This document shows, piece by piece, positions 1 through 4,946 of a stretch of 5,527 nt of DNA (positions are counted from its first letter, which is position 1; each line of letters opens with the position of its first letter). Source of the stretch: Helicobacter sp. (GTDB lineage: Bacteria > Campylobacterota > Campylobacteria > Campylobacterales > Helicobacteraceae). The translations under genes and the position numbers were made by a program. The notes beneath the pieces were generated by a model, which worked only from the letters and a program-made list of their open reading frames with translations, was not told where the DNA came from and did not search any database. The DNA is taken from positions 1 through 5,527 of the forward strand of contig NZ_JAAVGY010000010.1 of assembly GCF_014799995.1 (NCBI RefSeq). Direction: 5' to 3'.

Positions 1-285
1 GATTTCAAGGCTATCGAAGGAGCCGGCAATGTCAGCGGACTCCTACCTTATCCCCAGATCGCCAACTATTCAAGTGGAATGTTCAAGAGCATTTTCCATC
101 TTCTTCGCGTAACCGATGCCGATGGCGGTGTGCTCTACGAGAACAAGGAACTGATTGCAGACGTGGCGACACCGATCGCAGCTGAGGAGGATTCGGCAAT
201 CTACGATATTCTCGGTCGTCGCGTGACGGTGCCGGTTGCCGGAAACATCTACATCCGCGACGGTAAAAAGATACTTTGGAAATAG
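1..285 (+). CDS. Secreted repeat-family protein, 3' end only (5' cut by window start)
   Basis: Open from base 1 in frame 1, giving 94 codons and a TAG stop at 283-285; no start codon is expected inside, because the gene enters from outside the window. The fragment begins DFKAIEGAGNVSGLLPYPQ, which matches AIEGVGNTEGLLPCPQ (residues 191-206) of the complete paralogue at 531-1376. It then has RVTDADGGVLYEN, matching RVTDDKLGVLYEN, and ends with YDILGRRV and GNIYIRDGKKILWK. That ending is the short C-terminal tail common in gut Bacteroidales secreted proteins and resembles the start of type IX secretion sorting domains, but it is shorter than a full one. Its missing N-terminal part may be the fragment at 4947-5527: joined in frame they make 285 aa, close to the 281 aa of the paralogue. 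Function unknown; extracellular or cell-surface location is inferred. A methionine at codon 27 is internal and not a believable start. Confidence 0.85.
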   Translation, partial: DFKAIEGAGNVSGLLPYPQIANYSSGMFKSIFHLLRVTDADGGVLYENKELIADVATPIAAEEDSAIYDILGRRVTVPVAGNIYIRDGKKILWK

Positions 286-316
286 GCTAAGATTGATTTT
301 GTTCGATATGTCCGAG

Positions 317-351
317 TCCGGCGGGGTCTTCATCAGGGAGGCTCCGCCGGA
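317..351 (+). terminator. Strong hairpin after the first gene, probable terminator
   Basis: A 15-bp stem (with G-U pairs) and a 5-nt loop: TCCGGCGGGGTCTTC pairs with the 15 bases ending GGCTCCGCCGGA, starting 31 nt after the stop codon. It is not followed by a T tract, so a classical intrinsic terminator is not proven; it could also protect the 3' end of the mRNA or be a recombination or protein-binding site. The same hairpin follows the other complete members of the family. Confidence 0.6.
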
Positions 352-410
352 TATGTATGATTTAGGAGAATTCCGGGGCGCGTGCCGGGGCGACCAAACA
401 TTTTTAGACT

Positions 411-440
411 TTTGGCTAACCTTTATATGAAATAAAATTG
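411..440 (+). promoter_or_regulatory. Candidate promoter of the 531-1376 gene
   Basis: TTTG at 411-414 and TAAAATTG at 433-440 are 18 nt apart, close to the Bacteroidetes pattern of TTTG, 19-21 nt, TAnnTTTG, with one mismatch in the second box. An alternative second box is TAACTTTA at 442-449, but no well-spaced upstream box goes with it. Transcription would start around 447-456, giving a leader of about 75-85 nt. The block is preserved unchanged in the two other copies upstream of family genes. Confidence 0.4.
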
Positions 441-486
441 CTAACTTTACGCGCGAGGATAATTCTCGAAATTTTGGATAAAAGCT

Positions 487-505
487 TATCATCGGAGCGA
501 TGATA
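487..505 (+). promoter_or_regulatory. Conserved 5' leader inverted repeat, copy A
   Basis: TATCATCG, GAG, CGATGATA: a perfect 8-bp inverted repeat with a 3-nt loop, 25 nt before the start codon. In RNA it would be a small hairpin in the leader; as DNA it could be an operator. A weaker inverted repeat, CGAGG with TCTCG, lies just upstream at 454-468. The stretch after the hairpin up to the ATG is A-rich (CCTAAAAACAAACACT) and has no Shine-Dalgarno sequence, as usual in Bacteroidetes. Confidence 0.5.
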
Positions 506-530
506 TATTTTTAACCTAAAAACAAACACT

Positions 531-1376
531 ATGAAACTAATCTACGCAACTTTTGCGGCGGCTGTAATGGCTAATATCGCTGCCGGCGAAGCCCGGGCCA
601 ATGAGCCGGTGAGCGATCCGACGGGTGTCTCTCCGTACGGTAAGACCGTATGCGAGGGGAGAACGTGGGATTACTATATGGGCAACATTTATCTGGAGGG
701 AGGACATATGATGCTATATGGCTATCATTTTGACGGTCGGCAGAGTGTCGGAGAGCAGGAATATGCAGTCTTTCGCAATGGCGATGACGAGGCAATCGCA
801 TTGATGCGTGAGGAGGATGAGAAGATTTACCTCTATGTGCCGAGTCCTGATGACGACACATTGCCACAATATGAGATTATGGTGGATGGTATGACAATTA
901 CCGGAGAAATTCTTCTCTATGACTTTTCGCTAAACGAGGGTGAAAGATTTACAGTTCCGGGATTTGACAATGGATCCGGGACACACGGCATGTTATTTGA
1001 ATTTGAGGTAAAAGCTACATCTACTTTTGAAGTCGATGGCGAGAATTTCGTTACTCAGCAGTTCTGTTGCGTATCAGAACCCACTGACGAGGTGTTCACT
1101 GCTATTGAAGGAGTGGGTAATACCGAAGGTTTATTACCATGTCCACAAATGCTCGTAAAGATTAATGGTCCCAACTCTACTAATTTTCGAGTTGTACGTG
1201 TCACCGATGATAAACTCGGTGTACTATATGAGAATGATAGATTCTGGGCAGGTGTGTCTACGCCATCAACTGATGAAGAAACGACAGCCATCTACGATAT
1301 TCTCGGACGTCGCGTGACGGTGCCGGTTGCCGGAAACATCTACATCCGCGACGGCAAAAAGATACTTTGGAAATAG
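531..1376 (+). CDS. Secreted protein of the local paralogous family, complete, 281 aa, function unknown
   Basis: Starts at the ATG that follows the conserved leader and has the same first ten residues as two other genes here, which fixes the start. Residues 1-23 form a Sec signal peptide (MKLIYATFAA, hydrophobic core, likely cleavage after ARA at 21-23); no lipobox cysteine is present. The mature part has GRTWDYY near 43-49, a region rich in acidic residues with MREEDEKIYLYVP at 92-104, EILLYDFSLNEGE at 126-138, AIEGVGNTEGLL at 191-202 and VLYEN at 231-235. The LYDFSL...G and (I/V)EG(I/V)G...GLL motifs recur in many Bacteroidetes secreted proteins, from general memory of the phylum. The end, YDILGRRV at 255-262 then GNIYIRDGKKILWK, is the shared tail. 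No catalytic motif is recognisable. It converges with higA at 1561. The paralogue at 4947 agrees closely at DNA level to about codon 49 and then diverges. Confidence 0.93.
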   Translation: MKLIYATFAAAVMANIAAGEARANEPVSDPTGVSPYGKTVCEGRTWDYYMGNIYLEGGHMMLYGYHFDGRQSVGEQEYAVFRNGDDEAIALMREEDEKIYLYVPSPDDDTLPQYEIMVDGMTITGEILLYDFSLNEGERFTVPGFDNGSGTHGMLFEFEVKATSTFEVDGENFVTQQFCCVSEPTDEVFTAIEGVGNTEGLLPCPQMLVKINGPNSTNFRVVRVTDDKLGVLYENDRFWAGVSTPSTDEETTAIYDILGRRVTVPVAGNIYIRDGKKILWK

Positions 1377-1440
1377 GCTAAGATTGATTTTGTTCGATAT
1401 GTCCGAGTCCGGCGGGATCTCCTCAGGGAGGCTCCGCCGG
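1292..1440 (+). repeat. Dispersed repeat, copy B: 3' module only
   Basis: Codons for the C-terminal tail, the stop, the GGCTAAGATTGATTTTGT stretch and the hairpin, nearly identical to 201-350 and 4589-4739. After 1440 the similarity ends abruptly, and the sequence is unrelated to the other spacers until the module resumes at 2334. The break marks one edge of the segment that carries the toxin-antitoxin pair. Confidence 0.85.
1409..1440 (+). terminator. Hairpin after the 281-aa gene, probable terminator
   Basis: Same position and shape as the hairpin at 317-351, but with sequence changes that mostly keep pairing (for example a U-G pair becomes C-G near the loop), against one A-C mismatch. It has a 14-position stem with that mismatch and a 4-nt loop. 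No T tract follows directly. The partly compensated changes suggest that the structure matters. Confidence 0.55.
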
Positions 1441-1484
1441 CTGTTTATTTGGGGTTCCGTGAAAATCCGTATGAGGATATCGGG

Positions 1485-1560
1485 GCGGCACGGGGCGTAG
1501 GCCGAGGCCGTACACTCCCTTTGGCTGACGCGCTCGGATGGTGCCGCAGTTTTTGAAAAC
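1485..1560. other. GC-rich intergenic block with nested inverted repeats between convergent genes
   Basis: GCGGCAC at 1485-1491 pairs with GTGCCGC at 1541-1547, and inside it CCGAG at 1502-1506 pairs with CTCGG at 1533-1537. Next to it GTTTT, TG, AAAAC (1549-1560) is a perfect short inverted repeat touching the end of higA. The block could be a two-way terminator for the converging 281-aa gene and higBA, a small structured RNA, or a dispersed element. It has no relation to the other spacers in the window. Confidence 0.35.
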
Positions 1561-1908
1561 CTACAGGAATGCGGCGACATTCCTGATTTTGGCCAGACGT
1601 GCAAGGAATGAGGGATTAGAACGGGCAACTTGTTTGTTGTAGTCACTCTGCAGACGCAGCCATAGGTCGGCATCAATCCCAAGGGCTGCCTCCAGCAGGA
1701 GGGCGTATTCCGTCGATACGGCACGCTTGCCATTCAGCACCTCGTTAAGCACGGAGGCAGGAACACCTATTTCCTCTGCAAGCGCCTTCTGGGATATACC
1801 ACGGTAATCCAGCTCATCCTTTATCATCTCGCCGGGATGTATGGGAGAGGATGGATTAAGATTGTTGGCTATCATGTCGGGGGCAACCCCTTCTACTTTT
1901 ACTTTCAT
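1561..1908 (-). CDS. higA: HigA-type antitoxin, XRE-family helix-turn-helix, 115 aa
   Basis: Antitoxin that would bind and neutralise the toxin encoded just upstream and, as in other HigBA systems, repress the shared promoter. The sequence has HPGEMIKDEL at 24-33, the hallmark opening of the HigA addiction-module antidote family. A helix-turn-helix follows at about 37-62 (GISQKALAEEIGVPASVLNEVLNGKR), then ALGIDADLWLRLQSDY at 75-90, where HigA proteins typically have a GxxxxxWLxLQxxYDL stretch. The length is typical, with a somewhat longer N-terminus of about 20 residues that begins MKVKVEGVAP. It starts 8 nt after the toxin stop and is surely co-transcribed with it; toxin-first order is characteristic of higBA. 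The 3' end meets a short inverted repeat. The gene itself looks intact, and the family assignment is strong even though no activity can be shown from sequence. Confidence 0.92.
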   Translation of the reverse strand: MKVKVEGVAPDMIANNLNPSSPIHPGEMIKDELDYRGISQKALAEEIGVPASVLNEVLNGKRAVSTEYALLLEAALGIDADLWLRLQSDYNKQVARSNPSFLARLAKIRNVAAFL

Positions 1909-1916
1909 AATTATAT

Positions 1917-2234
1917 TTATTTATAATGATTGGACAGTTCTAAGATATTACATACGGTGAGGATAGGTTCGTTGTTGTTTACATCGACAGTGAATTCGAC
2001 GCGGTATTGGTCGTTTACCCGCACCGAACTGCGTCCGGCCTTGTCGCCGGAAAGCACTTCGTAGTTGAGCGATCGAATTTGCCAGAGGGATTCTATGGAG
2101 GAAGCTCCTTTGAGAAAGTTAATTGCCTTCTGGTAACGCCGTATGATATCGGGCTGAAAACGATGTTTCTTATCAGGACTTCTCCCTTCCTGATATAGAA
2201 TCCGCAATGGTTCGGTTTCAAAAGTCACTACCAT
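1917..2234 (-). CDS. higB: HigB-type toxin, RelE/ParE superfamily mRNA interferase, 105 aa
   Basis: Toxin of the pair, predicted to cut mRNA on the ribosome and halt growth when free of HigA; that role is known for HigB proteins and inferred here. The sequence shows the family layout: an N-terminal EPLRILYQEGRSPD (8-21), a helical stretch to about residue 50 (IIRRYQKAINFLKGA), then SLNYEVLSGDKAGRSSVRVN (55-74) and QYRVEF (76-81), the usual LxGxxxGxxSIRVNxxYRIxF core with conserved arginines at 72 and 78. It ends in a basic, aromatic NHYK. At 105 aa it is slightly longer than many HigB proteins but within range. The start at 2234 sits about 20 nt below an excellent promoter box, which supports it. 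It is first in the operon, transcribed away from the LRR gene. Confidence 0.9.
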   Translation of the reverse strand: MVVTFETEPLRILYQEGRSPDKKHRFQPDIIRRYQKAINFLKGASSIESLWQIRSLNYEVLSGDKAGRSSVRVNDQYRVEFTVDVNNNEPILTVCNILELSNHYK

Positions 2235-2254
2235 AACCTATTCATTTGATGGTG

Positions 2255-2286
2255 CAAATTTAATAGAATTATTTCAAATTCGCAAA
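2255..2286 (-). promoter_or_regulatory. higBA promoter
   Basis: On the minus strand, TTTG (2286-2283) and TAAATTTG (2262-2255) are separated by 20 nt, an exact match to the Bacteroidetes primary sigma factor consensus of TTTG and TAnnTTTG. The second box ends 20 nt before the higB start, so the leader would be short (roughly 15 nt). It is the best promoter match in the window. Confidence 0.75.
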
Positions 2287-2290
2287 TTTG
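2275..2290. promoter_or_regulatory. Candidate HigA operator over the upstream promoter box
   Basis: CAAATT, CGCA, AATTTG is a 6-bp inverted repeat with a 4-nt spacer that covers the TTTG box of the higBA promoter; CAAATTTG at 2283-2290 is itself palindromic. HigA-type antitoxins repress their own operon by binding inverted repeats in the promoter, so the place is right. The sequence is A/T-rich and short, so chance is a real alternative. Confidence 0.35.
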
Positions 2291-2376
2291 ATAATATCTG
2301 GGACAGTGTATATGTCAGTTTGTGAATGGACTTTTTGGAAATAGGCTAAGATTGATTTTGTACCGATATGTCCGAG

Positions 2377-2411
2377 TCCGGCGGGGTCTTCATCAGGGAG
2401 GCTCCGCCGGA
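2377..2411 (+). terminator. Hairpin of repeat copy C
   Basis: Identical to the hairpin at 317-351 (15-bp stem, 5-nt loop). Here no gene on the plus strand ends into it, only the 11-base relic of a coding end, so any terminator role is left over; it could still insulate the LRR gene from upstream transcription. Confidence 0.5.
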
Positions 2412-2470
2412 TATGTATGATTTAGGAGAATTCCGGGGCGCGTGCCGTGGCGACCAAACATTTTTAGACT

Positions 2471-2500
2471 TTTGGCTAACCTTTATATGAAATAAAATTG
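2471..2500 (+). promoter_or_regulatory. Candidate promoter of the LRR-protein gene
   Basis: TTTG at 2471-2474, 18 nt, TAAAATTG at 2493-2500, identical to the candidate upstream of the 281-aa gene. The leader is one base longer than in copy A because of an extra G at about 2533. Confidence 0.4.
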
Positions 2501-2547
2501 CTAACTTTACGCGCGAGGATAATTCTCGAAATGTTTGGATAATAGCT

Positions 2548-2566
2548 TATCATCGGAGCGATGATA
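2548..2566 (+). promoter_or_regulatory. Conserved 5' leader inverted repeat, copy C
   Basis: TATCATCG, GAG, CGATGATA, identical to 487-505 and at the same distance from the start codon. It is preserved although bases a little further upstream differ. Confidence 0.5.
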
Positions 2567-2591
2567 TATTTTTAACCTAAAAACAAACACT

Positions 2592-4673
2592 ATGAAACTA
2601 ATCTACGCAACTTTTGCGGCCATACTGTTAGCTGCTATGGCCGGCCGGGCCGGGGAACTGCAATCTCCCGAATGGGAGGGTAAATTGAACGAGCAGGTGG
2701 TAATCCCATACGATTTATTGCCTGAACGGTATATGAACGAGGAGCCGGATGTCATGGAAATCCGCTCCAGACTTGCAGTAACGGTTATGCCTCCTGTGCG
2801 GAGGAGTCCGGGCGCCGCTCAGGTTGCAGCTGAGCCTATACGAATCACGACCACCGGGTATGGACAATTGGAAACCATGTTGCGTGATGCGGGTTCCACC
2901 GAGGCTGATTCCATAGTGTTGGCCGGCCCGCTTGATGTGGCAGACCTTAAGGCACTCTATACATGGGTAATGGACCGCGACGGGGTTGATGTGATCAATC
3001 TTGAGGAATCAATCTTGAAGAATAATGAATTTCCTCAGTATTCTTTCTATGAGCCGTCTCAATTTGATAATAGCCGATGGTTTCCGGTCAGACGTATGAT
3101 ACTGCCTGAGGGAATAGAGAAAATTGGAAAGGCCGCATTCGCCTATATGAGAGTTGAGGAGATAAACATTCCATCGACTGTCAGGGAAATCGGTCCATCG
3201 GCATTTGCCTACGACCGTTGGCTGAACTGTGAGATAATAATTCCGGAAGGTATTACAACAATTGAAAGTCAAACGTTCATTGATTGCTACCGAATGGAAT
3301 CAGCACCTGAATTGCCAAAATCTCTCCTGAGAATCGGAGATTATGCTTTTGCCAACAACCGATGGGATATAATAGATCTTCCAGACGCCCTGCACTCCAT
3401 TGGTGAGGGTGCATTTTATGGGTGCTGGTTAAAATCTATGGTAATACCGGAAACTTGCATTTCAATAGGCGACGTTGCATTTCAAGGTTGTCAGGAACTA
3501 AGTGAAATATCTTTGCCTCAACATCTGGAGACAATACCTTATGGTATGTGTGGTAATTGTTTTTCGTTGAAAAGCATTGAACTCCCGAATAATTGCCGAA
3601 CGGTGGGAAGGAGTGCGTTCTACTATGCTCCTTTGGAGAATGTTGTATTCGGCAGTATGGTGGAGACCATTGAAAAGGATGCATTCCTCGGGTGTCGGCT
3701 GACTACTATTAGTCTGCCTGCCTCCTTACGTACTCTTGGTGCGGCATGTTTCCAGGACAACAGTCTTATGGATGTGTATTGCATGGCCAAAGTCCCTCCG
3801 ATTTGCGAGAAAGCGGAGGTGGATGGGGGCAGTCCCTTTTGTTATAGCTCCCAGCACAACAATGCAATACTCAATGTACCCAAAGGCACACGCAGAGCAT
3901 ATATGAATGCATACGGTTGGGATTCATTCAGTGTTGTAAAAGAGATTAACTCTGAAGGACCGGGAACATCAGCTACCAACTATTTCGGCGTAGAGGGTGT
4001 GAACTGGATGGTGGCTAAGAAAGCGGGGGTCGGTTCCTCTGATACAGCCGATATACTCGATATAAGCATGAAAAGTACCCACAATGTAGGTGGACGTGAT
4101 TGCATGATGATCGGTATTCAAGGGGAGGAAGAGTTTATTCCCGTAGGAAATATTGTCACTGAGGGAGAGAAGGTCTATTTCTATGATGGAATGCAGGAGG
4201 AATGGTTACTGATGTATGATTTCAGTCTTCAGCCGGGGGATGGATGTATAATCTATGGTACGAACGGACTTATGCTGACCAATCATTCCGATCATCCGCG
4301 ATATATGGTGGAATGTCTTTCCATAGAGGATATACCGGATACGGAACTCGAGATGATGACACTGAATATATGGCCATACGATATTAACGGAGGCCTTGAG
4401 GATGTCACTTATGAAGTACAGTGGATACGTGGACTCGGAAGTACGGTGTGTCCGTATGATAATGACACCCCTTTCCTGAAGGGAGACGACTACTATGTCC
4501 GGGAAATAACCCTTAATGGCGAAATCTTATACAGCAACTATGCCGCAGGGGTGTTGACTCCGGCGGCTTCGGAGGAGGATTCGGCTGTCTACGATATTCT
4601 GGGACGTCGCGTGACGGTGCCGCTTGCCGGAAACATCTACATCCGCGACGGCAAAAAGATACTTTGGAAATAG
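2592..4673 (+). CDS. Secreted BspA-type leucine-rich-repeat protein fused to the local family domain, 693 aa
   Basis: The start is fixed by the shared leader and MKLIYATFAA. A Sec signal peptide runs to about residue 20 (likely cleavage after GRA); no lipobox. Residues 82-168 form the ahead-of-repeat region usual in BspA-like proteins (TTGYGQLETML, SIVLAGPLDVADLKAL). About ten repeats of 22-24 residues follow at 169-398, of the pattern (I/L)P..(V/L)..IG..AF..C..L..I.LP. Examples are LPEGIEKIGKAAFAYM and IPETCISIGDVAFQGC. A capping stretch with VPKGTRRAYMNAYGWDSF is at 429-446. Residues 465-660 resemble the 281-aa paralogue: KVYFYDG, LLMYDFSLQPGD (539-550), IRGLGS (612-617), ILYSN. The tail YDILGRRV (667-674) and GNIYIRDGKKILWK is shared. 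BspA-type proteins elsewhere bind host matrix proteins or other bacteria; binding here is inferred, with the target unknown. It stands alone between a divergent higBA and the next family gene. Confidence 0.93.
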   Translation: MKLIYATFAAILLAAMAGRAGELQSPEWEGKLNEQVVIPYDLLPERYMNEEPDVMEIRSRLAVTVMPPVRRSPGAAQVAAEPIRITTTGYGQLETMLRDAGSTEADSIVLAGPLDVADLKALYTWVMDRDGVDVINLEESILKNNEFPQYSFYEPSQFDNSRWFPVRRMILPEGIEKIGKAAFAYMRVEEINIPSTVREIGPSAFAYDRWLNCEIIIPEGITTIESQTFIDCYRMESAPELPKSLLRIGDYAFANNRWDIIDLPDALHSIGEGAFYGCWLKSMVIPETCISIGDVAFQGCQELSEISLPQHLETIPYGMCGNCFSLKSIELPNNCRTVGRSAFYYAPLENVVFGSMVETIEKDAFLGCRLTTISLPASLRTLGAACFQDNSLMDVYCMAKVPPICEKAEVDGGSPFCYSSQHNNAILNVPKGTRRAYMNAYGWDSFSVVKEINSEGPGTSATNYFGVEGVNWMVAKKAGVGSSDTADILDISMKSTHNVGGRDCMMIGIQGEEEFIPVGNIVTEGEKVYFYDGMQEEWLLMYDFSLQPGDGCIIYGTNGLMLTNHSDHPRYMVECLSIEDIPDTELEMMTLNIWPYDINGGLEDVTYEVQWIRGLGSTVCPYDNDTPFLKGDDYYVREITLNGEILYSNYAAGVLTPAASEEDSAVYDILGRRVTVPLAGNIYIRDGKKILWK

Positions 4674-4705
4674 GCTAAGATTGATTTTGTACCGATATGT
4701 CCGAG

Positions 4706-4740
4706 TCCGGCGGGGTCTTCATCAGGGAGGCTCCGCCGGA
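4706..4740 (+). terminator. Hairpin after the LRR-protein gene, probable terminator
   Basis: Identical 15-bp stem and 5-nt loop to 317-351, beginning 33 nt after the stop. No T tract follows. Confidence 0.6.
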
Positions 4741-4766
4741 TATGTATGAGTCGGATATGTATGACT
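4737..4766 (+). repeat. 15-bp tandem duplication beside the hairpin
   Basis: CGGATATGTATGAGT (4737-4751) is followed directly by CGGATATGTATGACT (4752-4766), one mismatch. The other copies of the spacer have a single unit, so this is a local duplication unique to copy D, probably by slippage. Confidence 0.8.
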
Positions 4767-4825
4767 TAGGAGAACAAATTAAGAATTACGGGCATCGTGC
4801 CGGAGTGACTAAACATTTTTAGACT

Positions 4826-4855
4826 TTTGGCTAACCTTTATATGAAATAAAATTG
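4826..4855 (+). promoter_or_regulatory. Candidate promoter of the last family gene
   Basis: TTTG at 4826-4829, 18 nt, TAAAATTG at 4848-4855, identical to the two other copies although the spacer just upstream has diverged. That preservation supports a function. Confidence 0.4.
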
Positions 4856-4902
4856 CTAACTTTACGCGCGAGGATAATTCTCAAAAAAATTGGATAATAG
4901 CT

Positions 4903-4921
4903 TATCATCAGAGCGATGATA
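4903..4921 (+). promoter_or_regulatory. Conserved 5' leader inverted repeat, copy D
   Basis: TATCATCA, GAG, CGATGATA: as in the other two copies but with one change at the base next to the loop, so the stem is 7 bp with a 5-nt loop. Confidence 0.45.
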
Positions 4922-4946
4922 TATTTTTAACCTAAAAACAAACACT

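Larger units (their letters stand above)
201..559 (+). repeat. Dispersed direct repeat, copy A: 3' module plus 5' module
   Basis: Runs from the codons for the C-terminal tail of the first gene, through its stop and hairpin, across the intergenic spacer, to codon 10 of the next gene. It is nearly identical to 2334-2620: in the intergenic part I count about five differences in roughly 245 bases, including one inserted base. It is largely shared with 4589-4975. Similarity with the last copy continues inside the downstream gene to about codon 49. The spacer also holds two 8-base copies of CCGGGGCG at 373-380 and 385-392; the second is altered in the 2334 copy. Direct repeats of this size favour homologous recombination. 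Confidence 0.85.
2334..2620 (+). repeat. Dispersed repeat, copy C: relic 3' end plus full 5' module
   Basis: Begins abruptly with TTTGGAAATAG, the last codons and stop of the family tail, but with no gene in front of it: the bases before belong to the higBA upstream region. It then carries the hairpin (2377-2411), spacer, promoter, leader and the first ten codons of the LRR gene. It is almost identical to copy A, with GTACCGATATG as in copy D where A and B have GTTCGATATG. Together with 1440 it brackets the higBA segment with direct repeats of about 75 bp. With the higBA promoter, it accounts for almost all of the 357-nt gap 2235-2591. Confidence 0.85.

Noticed and set aside
236..430. 64-codon plus-strand frame across the end of the first gene and its spacer
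   Set aside because: It overlaps the hairpin and conserved tail codons in another frame and has no family resemblance; its product is a by-product of repeat DNA.
442..449. TAACTTTA as the main second promoter box upstream of the 281-aa gene
   Set aside because: It resembles the consensus, but the TTTG upstream is 27 nt away and the closer TTTA only 16; TAAAATTG at 433 is better spaced. It is kept as an alternative in the feature text.
1266..1733. 155-codon minus-strand frame across the 3' module and higA
   Set aside because: It overlaps the 281-aa gene end and much of higA in the wrong frame; the first part is an antisense reading of the tail and hairpin, which also appears at 70-492.
2007..2198. 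63-codon plus-strand frame opposite higB
   Set aside because: Antisense to a clear HigB toxin; no start context or similarity.
1377..2412. Integron-like cassette array, with the hairpins as attC sites
   Set aside because: No integrase is present, the hairpins lack the usual attC core features (GTTRRRY/RYYYAAC), and higBA runs against the array direction. Homologous recombination between repeats explains the layout more simply.
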